Positions 16,275 to 24,046 of a DNA stretch of 41,509 nucleotides are shown one piece after another. Both the position numbers and the translations under genes were made by a program. A model generated the notes under the pieces. That model saw only the letters and a program-made list of their open reading frames with translations. It did not search any database and had not been told where the DNA came from. Origin of the DNA: Saprospiraceae bacterium (GTDB lineage Bacteria > Bacteroidota > Bacteroidia > Chitinophagales > Saprospiraceae); NCBI GenBank assembly GCA_020629615.1, contig JAHDCZ010000017.1:1-41509 (forward strand). Direction: 5' to 3'. Numbering within the stretch: position 1 is the first letter of the stretch; each line of letters opens with the position of its first letter.

Positions 16275-16981
16275 AGTATTTGATCATTTAAGTCAAGAAA
16301 AGAAGAAAGTTGTGATAGACTTTTCTTTCTTTGAACCTCGTTCCATCCTTCATTCAAAATTAATGTTCTTTTTAGTTTACCCTTATATTTCTTGGCGGAA
16401 AATAATCCATTAAAATATTTCTGATTCGAACTTTTCTTAGAATACGTCATCAGTACTTCGGGATAACCATTTAAGTTTTGTTTAAAATCAAATTGTGTAG
16501 AAACGTCAAGCTTTTCAGTAGATAATTGCATTGGAAAATTGAACAAATTTCCTTTAAATCCCAAGACAGCATATACGTTGCAGTTTTGACATTTCTTCAT
16601 TAATCTTGATCTATTACTCTCATTGATTAGATATACTTCTTTAATTTGAATTGAATCAAGAAATAGTGATTGTAATTTATCCTCCAAATGAATCTCATCA
16701 AAAAACGTCTTAAAGTGATAAGCATAAAAAGATTTATAAAATAATAATTCCTTGCTTTGGGGAAAATCGATTATTTCATCCTCTAAAAAGTAATGATAGT
16801 TAAGATTGTCTACAATTATTTTTCCTGTTAAGTTGTTTTCATTCGGCTGCAGCCGACAATTTGAAGGAATTGTATCAATAAATTCTTCTAGAAAATTACC
16901 ATAAAACTTATCGGAAGGAATTTTTGTACATCCAATAAAGATAAATACCCATAGCACTAAGTAAATGAGAAACCTACTCAT
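16271..16981 (-). CDS. Putative lipoprotein of unknown function
   Basis: The 236-residue protein starts with MSRFLIYLVLWVFIFIGC, a hydrophobic stretch ending in a lipobox-like Ile-Gly-Cys with Cys18 as the likely lipidation site. The residues after Cys (TKIPSDK) are not an acidic run, so the Bacteroidota surface-export signal is absent and the protein is more likely to face the periplasm. The rest is a mixed alpha/beta soluble domain; Cys residues near 135-138 form a CQNC pair inside KKCQNCNVY, which could bind metal or form a disulfide. I recognise no family. It overlaps the serine hydrolase gene by 8 bases and the membrane protein gene by 4, which argues for a shared role. Confidence 0.65.
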   Translation of the reverse strand: MSRFLIYLVLWVFIFIGCTKIPSDKFYGNFLEEFIDTIPSNCRLQPNENNLTGKIIVDNLNYHYFLEDEIIDFPQSKELLFYKSFYAYHFKTFFDEIHLEDKLQSLFLDSIQIKEVYLINESNRSRLMKKCQNCNVYAVLGFKGNLFNFPMQLSTEKLDVSTQFDFKQNLNGYPEVLMTYSKKSSNQKYFNGLFSAKKYKGKLKRTLILNEGWNEVQRKKSLSQLSSFLDLNDQIL

Positions 16982-18293
16982 CCGGTAGAGCTTTTAAAGC
17001 ATTGGAAAGTACCTCGTTGAGGTCAAAACTTTTAGAATGTCCCAACCGGACAAAAATAAGATCACGAGAAGGAATAACAACTACTTTTTGTCCTTGAAAT
17101 CCATTGAAAGAAAACAAATCTTCAGGTAAATCCGGATAAACTTCTTTGTTTTTATTAAGCCATATGTGCGCTCCGTAATTATTTATCTTTCCCATTGCAG
17201 GTGTAGTACTATAATCCACCCAACCATCTGGTAAAATCTGTTGACCATTAAACCAACCATCATGAAGATATAATCGACCGAGCTTTGCCCAATCTCTTGC
17301 TGTTGCAAAACCAAAAGAAGATCCGACAAAATTTCCTGACTCATCTGTTTCTATAAAGGCCGATTTCATACCTATCTTCTCAAACAAGGCTTTTCTCGGA
17401 AAACTTAAATAATCTTCTTGATTTGAAAGCTTGTTTTTAATGATCGAACAAAGGAGATTTGTTGTACCTGAGGCATAATACCATTCCGTCCCTGGTTGGT
17501 GTGCTAGAGGTTGGTCAATGGTAACTTCTTCAATATTCTCATTCTTATAGAGCATTTTTGTAACATCAGATATTTTGGTATAATCTTCTTCCCATTCTAA
17601 TCCACTAGTCATCTGTAAGAGATGATGTATTGAGATATTTGATCTATTATCTTGTTCCCAGTCAGTAAATAGATTCTTATCTTCAATATTCAATTTACCG
17701 TCAAAAACGAGTATTCCAATCAGAGCATTGACGATACTTTTTGTCATCGACCAACCAAGCTGAGGTGTGTCTTCATCTAATCCATTTTCATATCTTTCAT
17801 AAATAATTCGATTTTTGAATATGAGTAGACTAGTTCTCGTTTTATAATCTTCTTGAAAGGCTAGTTCCATAGCATAATTCAATTGATTGGTATCTATTAG
17901 AGTTAACAAACTTTTTGTGGCTAAACCAAATTCAAATTCGACGAAAGTCGAATCATCAATTGTAGGAAACTTAATATTATAATCATCTTTACCATCCAAC
18001 AAAACACAACCAATACCAGGCTTGAATTTTGCAACTTGCTTTTTAAGTCCAAATAGGCTCGACACTACAGTCTTTTCTTTCTTGTTTATTTTAGCAGAGA
18101 CAAGATTGATAGGAGAGAAGTCCATATCATTGTTTTTGATATTGTCTTCTGATCGATTGGCCGCAAAATGACAGGAGCAAAGATTCTTTGCAGCATATCC
18201 ATTAATGATTGGAAGTCGTTGGTCGATAACAAAATAGTAGAAAGCCCCGAGAATAATCAAGAGCCAAAAGATGATCCAATTTCTCTTCTTCAT
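16974..18293 (-). CDS. Class C beta-lactamase-like serine hydrolase, membrane-anchored
   Basis: The 439-residue protein has an N-terminal membrane segment (4-22), then the NGYAAKNLCSCHF-type lead-in (31-43) typical of a subgroup of serine hydrolases annotated as beta-lactamase family. The catalytic motif S182-M-T-K185 lies in GWSMTKSIVNALIG, followed by the HHLLQMTSGLEW block (223-234) and the YASG motif at 273-276 that replaces Tyr-x-Asn. A late FNGFQGQKVVVIPSRDLIFVRLGH block replaces the KTG strand. Such enzymes act outside the cytoplasmic membrane as esterases, D-amino-acid peptidases or amidases rather than true beta-lactamases. It directly abuts the sortilin-like gene upstream and overlaps the lipoprotein gene downstream. 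The substrate is unknown. Confidence 0.88.
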   Translation of the reverse strand: MKKRNWIIFWLLIILGAFYYFVIDQRLPIINGYAAKNLCSCHFAANRSEDNIKNNDMDFSPINLVSAKINKKEKTVVSSLFGLKKQVAKFKPGIGCVLLDGKDDYNIKFPTIDDSTFVEFEFGLATKSLLTLIDTNQLNYAMELAFQEDYKTRTSLLIFKNRIIYERYENGLDEDTPQLGWSMTKSIVNALIGILVFDGKLNIEDKNLFTDWEQDNRSNISIHHLLQMTSGLEWEEDYTKISDVTKMLYKNENIEEVTIDQPLAHQPGTEWYYASGTTNLLCSIIKNKLSNQEDYLSFPRKALFEKIGMKSAFIETDESGNFVGSSFGFATARDWAKLGRLYLHDGWFNGQQILPDGWVDYSTTPAMGKINNYGAHIWLNKNKEVYPDLPEDLFSFNGFQGQKVVVIPSRDLIFVRLGHSKSFDLNEVLSNALKALPDE

Positions 18294-21191
18294 TTATTCA
18301 ATAGTCAATTTAGATTTTACTTTTTGCCCTCCAGTTTTAAGGATAACATCATAATTACCTTTGAGTAAATATGCTTTTTGATTGTCAGTATCTGGGAGCA
18401 CTTTTAAATCTTTTTCATTCTGCTTATTAAACCATTTTAATAGATCATTCTTCTTTTTGGTGTCAATCGTCAGATCGTACTTAAAGTAATTCAATCCTCT
18501 TTGAGCTTGATCTTGCGTTTTAAAAAATGTTTTTCCATTTTCTCCTTTGATCTCTATCTCAACTTTTTGAACTGTAGCCGAAAAGTAGGGTATTTCAATG
18601 GAAGGTTCTTGCACCTTCTCATAGAATCTTCTTTTCTTGCCCCAAATAGATTGATGATTATATTTTTGATCTCCAATAATTGCAATTGCATTATCCTGAT
18701 TTTCCTTCACTGATCTAAGAACAGATAGATCAGCTTTATAGAAAGATCGCCCATGTGTTCCTAACAAAAGATGATCTTCTCTTTCCTGTACAACCAAGTC
18801 ATGAATAGGAACATGAGGAAGATTTTCACCAGTTCTCAAAAATGATTTACCTCCATTAAAAGAAACGTATAGACTATGATCAGTACCAACATAAATAATA
18901 TCTTGATCCTTCTGATCTTCCTTGATGACATTGACGGTTTCATTTGGAATATCCGTTCCGATAGTTTCCCAATTTTCACCATAATCATCACTACGATATA
19001 GGTAATTGGTTCTGTTGTCATTTCTATAATCATTTAGGCTCAAATAAACTCTCGATTCGACATGTGCAGAAGCTTGAATCCGACTTACCCATTTATCCTT
19101 GGGTAAGGACTGATTAATTTTTTCCCATGAGTTTCCAGCATCTTTACTTACATGTATGGCACCATCGTCAGAGCCAGTATAAAGCAAACCAAATTTAAGT
19201 GGTGATTCGTGGATGGCAGTCAAAGTTCCAAAAGGTACGTCACCTTTCTTTCCTCCTTGAGTTAAATCATCTGATATTTCGTCAAAATTATTTCCTTGAT
19301 CCATACTACGCAACAACTTGTTGGCACCCATATAAAAAATGTCTTGATTATGTGAAGATAAAAGGATTGGTGCTTGCCAATTCCAGCGATACGGACGATC
19401 ACCTAATTTGTGCTTTGGTGTGATGTAAGCTCGTTCTTTTGTTCTTGTATTTTGTCGGAAATAATTACCAAATTGAAATCCGGTGTAGACCGTTTCATTA
19501 TCTCTTGAATCAATCTGAATTTGCATACCATCACCACCCATGATCGATTGATAAGGATAATTTCCATAGGCATGCCAACGTGTGTTTTCTTTTGATGTAT
19601 GTTCACCAACCCATACTCCGTTATCTTGTAATCCACCATATACTCTATACGGATCGGCGTTATCAACATTAATCGTATAGAATTGACCAACCAAAGGAGA
19701 ATTGCATTTGATCCATGTTTTACCATCATCATAACTAATGTTAATGCCTCCATCATTTCCATTGATTACGTGTCCATCTAGGGTGGGACTGACCCATAAA
19801 GCATGATGATCAGCATGGACATTGTAATCATTCATTGAAGTAAAGGTTTTACCGCCATCATCAGATTTTAGGATTGGTACGCCCATGATATAAATTCGAT
19901 TGTCATCCAGGGGAGAAACTCTTATTTGTCCAAAATAATAACCATAAGAATTGTAAACGGAGTTTAAATAATAATCATGAGTCTTCAACCATTTTTCTCC
20001 ATTGGTTGCACTTACATAAACCTCGGCCCCTTTCACCGGTGTATCAAATAATAAACTGTTTGCGCTTTCCAAATATTCAGCAAATGCTTCCGGTTTTATC
20101 TTTCCAGATTTTATCGATGACTTAGCCGAGACTGCCGTGATCTCTTTAGGAAATCCATTTGATTTTAAAAAAGTGTTGAGATTATCGTTATTCAAAGCCA
20201 AGAAATTCAAACTGTCCATATCCTTGAAATCATTCTTGGTAAGCATATCGGATTTGCTCGAAGGTTCTTTAGGTCGACGATTATAGTTGTCCAAAATAGC
20301 ATATATTTTAGATGCATCACTACTGATTGCCAATCCTATTCTACCCGTTCCGTCACCATCTGGAAAACCGGATCCTGTCGAACTGATTTTTTCCCAATTA
20401 CTTCCTCCGTCAATGCTTTTGTATATCCCCGAGTTTTTGCCTGATTCGATAAAATTCCACGCCTTACGCAAGCGAGTCCACATAGCGACATAAAGGATGT
20501 CTTCGTTGGTTGGATCTATGATCATATCCACCGCTCCTGTGGATTCATCCAGATACAAAGTTTTATTCCAACTCATTCCTTGGTCATTTGATAAATAAAC
20601 TCCTCGATGCTCATTGGTAGAATACAAACTACCCAATACCGCTACAGCAATCTTATCGGGATTGTTAGGAAAAAGTATGATTCTCCCGATGTGTTCAGAT
20701 TCAATCAATCCTCTATGTTCCCACGATTCACCATTGTTTTCACTGCGATACATTCCGATCCCGGCATAAGAAGAACGACTAGAATTCACTTCACCAGTTC
20801 CAACCCAAATTACATTATTTGGCCAATCAATGGCAATATCACCAATGGTCATAACCGCTTCCTGATCAAAAATAGGAGAGAAGCTGGTACCATTATTTTT
20901 AGTTTCCCACAGTCCTCCAGATGCATACGCCACATAAAAGTGACTTGGATTTTTAGGATTAACTTCAATATCAGTAACCCTTCCGCTAAAGATGGATGGT
21001 CCAATATTGGTAAATTGCAGTTTGGCTAGTATTGAATTTTCATTGGCTTCTAGTCTATCTTTGTAAGAATCCATATGACCCTTATTGTTGATTTGGCTGT
21101 AGCCGAATGTGCATATAGAAAAGACAAATAATAATGAAAGAAATGATAGTTTGGTAATTTGAATCAAGTGTAGTAAAAGCTGTATTATCAT
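18294..21191 (-). CDS. Secreted sortilin/VPS10-type BNR-repeat beta-propeller protein
   Basis: From the ATG at 21191 the protein has 965 residues. It begins with a signal peptide (hydrophobic KLSFLSLLFVFSICTFGYSQ). The body carries at least eleven Asp-box (BNR) motifs of the S-x-D/N-x-G-x-x-W/F type, such as SENNGESWEH, SIDGGSNWEK, SDDGGKTFTS, SKDAGNSWEK and SDDYGENWET, and PYRWNWQAP in the second half, as in the large bacterial sortilin/VPS10-like or WD40/YVTN/BNR proteins. A long insert with no repeat motif interrupts the propeller (about residues 320-390 counted from this start). The C-terminus (GNYDVILKTGGQKVKSKLTIE region) is an Ig-like strand pair, not a standard T9SS domain. A longer start at 21260 would run through the terminator at 21217-21250 and is unlikely. 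It heads the five-gene run. Confidence 0.87.
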   Translation of the reverse strand: MIIQLLLHLIQITKLSFLSLLFVFSICTFGYSQINNKGHMDSYKDRLEANENSILAKLQFTNIGPSIFSGRVTDIEVNPKNPSHFYVAYASGGLWETKNNGTSFSPIFDQEAVMTIGDIAIDWPNNVIWVGTGEVNSSRSSYAGIGMYRSENNGESWEHRGLIESEHIGRIILFPNNPDKIAVAVLGSLYSTNEHRGVYLSNDQGMSWNKTLYLDESTGAVDMIIDPTNEDILYVAMWTRLRKAWNFIESGKNSGIYKSIDGGSNWEKISSTGSGFPDGDGTGRIGLAISSDASKIYAILDNYNRRPKEPSSKSDMLTKNDFKDMDSLNFLALNNDNLNTFLKSNGFPKEITAVSAKSSIKSGKIKPEAFAEYLESANSLLFDTPVKGAEVYVSATNGEKWLKTHDYYLNSVYNSYGYYFGQIRVSPLDDNRIYIMGVPILKSDDGGKTFTSMNDYNVHADHHALWVSPTLDGHVINGNDGGINISYDDGKTWIKCNSPLVGQFYTINVDNADPYRVYGGLQDNGVWVGEHTSKENTRWHAYGNYPYQSIMGGDGMQIQIDSRDNETVYTGFQFGNYFRQNTRTKERAYITPKHKLGDRPYRWNWQAPILLSSHNQDIFYMGANKLLRSMDQGNNFDEISDDLTQGGKKGDVPFGTLTAIHESPLKFGLLYTGSDDGAIHVSKDAGNSWEKINQSLPKDKWVSRIQASAHVESRVYLSLNDYRNDNRTNYLYRSDDYGENWETIGTDIPNETVNVIKEDQKDQDIIYVGTDHSLYVSFNGGKSFLRTGENLPHVPIHDLVVQEREDHLLLGTHGRSFYKADLSVLRSVKENQDNAIAIIGDQKYNHQSIWGKKRRFYEKVQEPSIEIPYFSATVQKVEIEIKGENGKTFFKTQDQAQRGLNYFKYDLTIDTKKKNDLLKWFNKQNEKDLKVLPDTDNQKAYLLKGNYDVILKTGGQKVKSKLTIE

Positions 21192-21216
21192 TGCTAGGAA
21201 TATTTTATAGCAAGAT

Positions 21217-21250
21217 AAAAAAAGCCGATTAATGGAAGTCATTAACCGGC
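21217..21250 (-). terminator. Intrinsic terminator of the sigma/DUF4252 operon
   Basis: On the minus strand GCCGGTTAATG and CATTAATCGGC form an 11-pair stem (one G-U pair) around the 5-base loop ACTTC, followed by seven T. It lies 29 bases after the last DUF4252 stop and just before the start of the sortilin-like gene at 21191. Confidence 0.9.
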
Positions 21251-21279
21251 ACTTATTCATATAATGGATGTCTAAATAA

Positions 21280-21801
21280 CTATTTGTGATCCTTTTTCAT
21301 AGGATTATCACCACCATCGTCGTGATTATCTTTGTTCATTTCGGTCATCATTTTTTGAACATCTTCCATTCTTATTTTCCCTGTCAGTTTGGCTAATATA
21401 AGATTGTCATCTCCAGTTTCAATGTAACCAAATGCACTTGTAATTACATCACCATTATCCTTTGAAAATATTTCTATTTTATTTCCATCATCACGCACCT
21501 GAATTAAAGTTTCATATCCCTCAGATTTAAAGGAGTTTAACAGTCCGTTTATCAGTTTTGATTTTTCAGTAGAGGTATTATAGATCAAAAGTTTAAGCTG
21601 TTCTACTTCACTTTTGAAGTCGTGAGTTTCATCTTCGCCCATTTCTGATTGCAGAAAAAAGTTAACAAAATCTCCCTCAAGATTTAGCTTCATTGTGTTA
21701 TCGTCACTTCGTTGAGTTTCAAAAAAGGCATCAAACACATCTTGACTATTCATATTGATTGCCCCCAAAAACAATAGGCTAACTAAAAATATCTTTTTCA
21801 T
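21280..21801 (-). CDS. DUF4252 family exported protein (third copy)
   Basis: The 173-residue protein has a signal peptide (MKKIFLVSLLFLGAINMNSQ) and a DUF4252-type domain: EGDFVNFFLQSE, a VEQLKLLIYNTSTEKSKL-like middle, a YETLIQVRDDGNKIEIFSKD segment, and a DNLILAKLTGKIRMEDVQKM end. The C-terminus is a charged tail rich in His, Asp and Lys. The same layout (signal, small alpha/beta domain with the YE-hx-T/V-V-R-D/N core) is found in the next two genes upstream, so the three are paralogues. No lipobox is present, so it should be a soluble periplasmic protein. It is the last gene of the sigma operon, 23 bases after the second copy and before a strong terminator. The molecular function is unknown. 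Confidence 0.82.
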   Translation of the reverse strand: MKKIFLVSLLFLGAINMNSQDVFDAFFETQRSDDNTMKLNLEGDFVNFFLQSEMGEDETHDFKSEVEQLKLLIYNTSTEKSKLINGLLNSFKSEGYETLIQVRDDGNKIEIFSKDNGDVITSAFGYIETGDDNLILAKLTGKIRMEDVQKMMTEMNKDNHDDGGDNPMKKDHK

Positions 21802-21824
21802 GTTTATTTGTTTTGTTCTATTAA

Positions 21825-22334
21825 TTAATGATCTCTTTCTTTGTTGAATGAGAAATTGGCTTCTTCTAATAATTGAAGTGGAAGATCAGATTTTAAGTTT
21901 ACGATCGTGAAGGATTCATCTTCTCTCGCCATGATTAATATTCCCTTCACTATTTCATCGGTTTCGTGTACCATGACATTCACGTTGGTACCTTCATTCC
22001 TTACGGTGACATATTCATGGTAAGAATCTTCAGCTTTTAGTTGATTGACCAAGCTATTCACTTCGGCTTTACCAACGGTCGAATGATCGTCAATGACCAT
22101 AAACCGTACTTTTTTTATGTATTTGCCAAGTTTAATAAATTCTCTTTCATCTTCATCTTGGCTAAATCTAGCCGCCCAGTTTGCACTGGATCGAATTAAC
22201 CAACCAGGGATAGTCATCACTATGGCTTCTTGATTATCTTTGTGATCGTCAATAAATCGATTGATACTTCTATTAGAAGATGAACATCCAATTAGGATTA
22301 AGCATGCAACAGATAACAGCAAATGTTTTTTCAT
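21825..22334 (-). CDS. DUF4252 family lipoprotein (second copy)
   Basis: The 169-residue protein starts with a lipoprotein signal MKKHLLLSVACLILIGC, with Cys17 as the lipidation site; the following SSSNRS is not acidic, so a periplasm-facing anchor is likelier than the cell surface. The domain shows the shared DUF4252 pattern: a first helix region (VMTIPGWLIRSSANWAARF), a YIKKVRFMVIDDHS strand, YHEYVTVRNEGTNVNVMVHE and IVKGILIMAREDESFTIVNLKSD. It is the only one of the three paralogues with a clear lipobox, so the copies probably occupy different places in the envelope. The gaps are 23 bases to the third copy and 26 bases to the first. Confidence 0.82.
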   Translation of the reverse strand: MKKHLLLSVACLILIGCSSSNRSINRFIDDHKDNQEAIVMTIPGWLIRSSANWAARFSQDEDEREFIKLGKYIKKVRFMVIDDHSTVGKAEVNSLVNQLKAEDSYHEYVTVRNEGTNVNVMVHETDEIVKGILIMAREDESFTIVNLKSDLPLQLLEEANFSFNKERDH

Positions 22335-22360
22335 GATTTATATTTTGACGATCCCAAGGA

Positions 22361-22873
22361 CTATTTATCCTCTAATTGCTCTAAATACTCAGCACCATCT
22401 ATATCTAGAGATTTAGCCAGTTTAGCGATACTATTCAAATTGATGTTTCCTATGAAGCTCAGCATAATGAATTCTTCATCCCCACCAGCAAGGAGAAGTA
22501 ATTCACTAATGATATCTCCACTTTCTTTGGTCAAAAATTGTAAGTTTTGCTCCTTGTCCCTCACTGTCATCAATATTTCGTATTCACGGGTATTGATCGT
22601 ATTTAAGGCCTCTTTATAGACGGTCATTGGATTGGTCTCGCTACGTAATATTCTTAATCCTTTAATACCTTGAATTAAATCCTTAACCTCAGCATTTTCC
22701 TCATCACCCAAAACCTTTGTGACCATTTGAAACATTTTAGGACTGACGTATACCGTTGAAAATGACTCATCATCATAATACTTACTAAAGTATTTTTCTA
22801 TAGCATCCGCTTGACTGTTTCCCAGGCTGAATGAGAATGCTAGAAGGAGTGTGTAAATAAATTTCTTTTTCAT
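22361..22873 (-). CDS. DUF4252 family exported protein (first copy)
   Basis: The 170-residue protein has a signal peptide (MKKKFIYTLLLAFSFSLGNS, cleavage near NSQA) and the DUF4252 pattern: ADAIEKYFSKYYDDESFSTVYVSP, a central VKDLIQGIKGLRILR strand, a REYEILMTVRDKEQNLQFLTKE segment and an EEFIMLSFIGNINLNSIAKL end. It is the most typical of the three copies. It follows the probable anti-sigma gene by 30 bases on the same strand and is closed in with the other two copies before the terminator at 21217. The arrangement suggests that these exported proteins are part of, or are controlled by, the sigma factor system; a direct role in sensing is inference. Confidence 0.85.
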   Translation of the reverse strand: MKKKFIYTLLLAFSFSLGNSQADAIEKYFSKYYDDESFSTVYVSPKMFQMVTKVLGDEENAEVKDLIQGIKGLRILRSETNPMTVYKEALNTINTREYEILMTVRDKEQNLQFLTKESGDIISELLLLAGGDEEFIMLSFIGNINLNSIAKLAKSLDIDGAEYLEQLEDK

Positions 22874-22903
22874 TGCTATCTGTTTAATATGATTAAATAC
22901 TTG

Positions 22904-23380
22904 TTATTTAAAAATTTGTGCTGACTTGATGTTGCCCAAATCTTTGTTAATCTTTTTTGAACTCTTGTCAAAATTAATAGACAAGAATGCCAAAGCATCT
23001 TTGGTAATTTTGAGTGCTTCCTCAGGGTCTTCTACTTCATGGTAAGTATTGGCAAATTGAGCACCACTATCTACTTCTGATTTCATCCAGAAAACCGAGA
23101 ACGCAATCAAACCAGCTGCCGCAACCCCAATGATTGCTTTACGCAAATGAATTACATTTGATTTCTTTTGTTTTTCAAGCAGTGAAATACCTGAGGATTC
23201 GTTGAGCTCACTTGTCCTTGATAATTCAGTAGCATAAAAGTCAAATAAAGGGGAGTACTCTTGAAACTCTTCCGAAACATTACCTGACGAAAAATACTGT
23301 TTAAGTAGTTTCTCTTCCTCTAGACTAGTCTCAGTCTCCCAATATTTGTTCAATAGATGACGGATTTCAGAATTATTCAT
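22904..23380 (-). CDS. Probable anti-sigma factor, single-pass membrane protein
   Basis: The 158-residue protein has a charged N-terminal cytosolic part (1-80) starting with EIRHLLNKYWETETSLEEEKLLKQYF, typical of the short Bacteroidota proteins encoded after ECF sigma genes. One membrane span follows (81-98, AIIGVAAAGLIAFSVFW), then a periplasmic tail with DPEEALKITKDALAFLSI (118-135) and a Lys-rich end. No ZAS-type His-x3-Cys-x2-Cys motif is present and no cysteine occurs at all. The start overlaps the sigma gene stop by 4 bases (ATGA), so the two are translationally coupled, as expected for a sigma/anti-sigma pair. The role is inferred from context and topology, not from a recognised domain. 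Confidence 0.75.
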   Translation of the reverse strand: MNNSEIRHLLNKYWETETSLEEEKLLKQYFSSGNVSEEFQEYSPLFDFYATELSRTSELNESSGISLLEKQKKSNVIHLRKAIIGVAAAGLIAFSVFWMKSEVDSGAQFANTYHEVEDPEEALKITKDALAFLSINFDKSSKKINKDLGNIKSAQIFK

Positions 23381-23877
23381 TGCTTTTTATTTATGAATTT
23401 TAATTTTAATGCTTTTCTAGCTCGGTGAAGAACCACTTTAACTTGATCTAAACTCAATCCCATGGCTACTCCAATTTCTTTATAGGATAATCCTTCAATA
23501 TCTCTGAGATGGATTACACTTGCTTGCTTTTCTGGTAAACTGTTAATCATTTCCCGCACTCTGTTCACGGTTTCTTTCCTTTCCATCGAAATCGCTGGAG
23601 TATCCGACTGATCTTTTATGTGATGAAAGTTTTCAATGCTCGAAGTTTTCATCTTTTTGGCCCTCTTTTTATCAATAGCCAAGTTTCGAGTCATCGTCAT
23701 ACACCAAGCCTCTTTATTCTCGATCTGACTAAATTGTTCCTTTTTTTTCCAGACCTTAATCAGGATTTCTTGAACAATATCCTCAGCTTCAAAACTATTC
23801 CCAACGATGCGATAAGCAAATCGATATAGCTTGTCTTTAAAGGGAAGAATTAAGTTCATGATTTCTTTGTCTTGCAT
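23377..23877 (-). CDS. RNA polymerase ECF-type sigma factor
   Basis: The 166-residue protein has sigma region 2 at about 14-80 (LYRFAYRIVGNSFEAEDIVQEILIKVW, then EAWCMTMTRNLAIDKKR) and sigma region 4 at about 105-160 (VREMINSLPEKQASVIHLRD, EGLSYKEIGVAMGLSLDQVKVVLHRARKALK with the helix-turn-helix). The length and two-domain form are those of extracytoplasmic-function sigma factors. It is the first gene of the operon with the probable anti-sigma gene and three DUF4252 genes. The divergent LptF/LptG-type gene begins 170 bases away. I could not identify a promoter of its own kind upstream, so autoregulation is only suspected. Confidence 0.95.
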   Translation of the reverse strand: MQDKEIMNLILPFKDKLYRFAYRIVGNSFEAEDIVQEILIKVWKKKEQFSQIENKEAWCMTMTRNLAIDKKRAKKMKTSSIENFHHIKDQSDTPAISMERKETVNRVREMINSLPEKQASVIHLRDIEGLSYKEIGVAMGLSLDQVKVVLHRARKALKLKFINKKQ

Positions 23878-24046
23878 TACATTGGAATGACGGTAGTGAT
23901 CTAAATTTTGTTACAATTATGATAAATTTAACATTTAAAATTATCCATTTTCATCCAATTCAGTTACAACATTCGTTTAATTGAAGGAAGATTTAATAGG
24001 CATTCCTCATAAATCTTTTCATTTTTGTAAGATAAAATATTCGTTG

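Noticed and set aside
19403-19762. 119-residue Met/Ile-rich frame within the BNR propeller gene, and a 140-residue frame on the other strand at 20607-21029
   Set aside because: Both are shadows of the well-supported propeller gene; composition is not protein-like.
21192-21260. Longer start of the BNR propeller gene at 21260
   Set aside because: The first codons would be read through a strong terminator hairpin and place an odd 23-residue stretch before the signal peptide.
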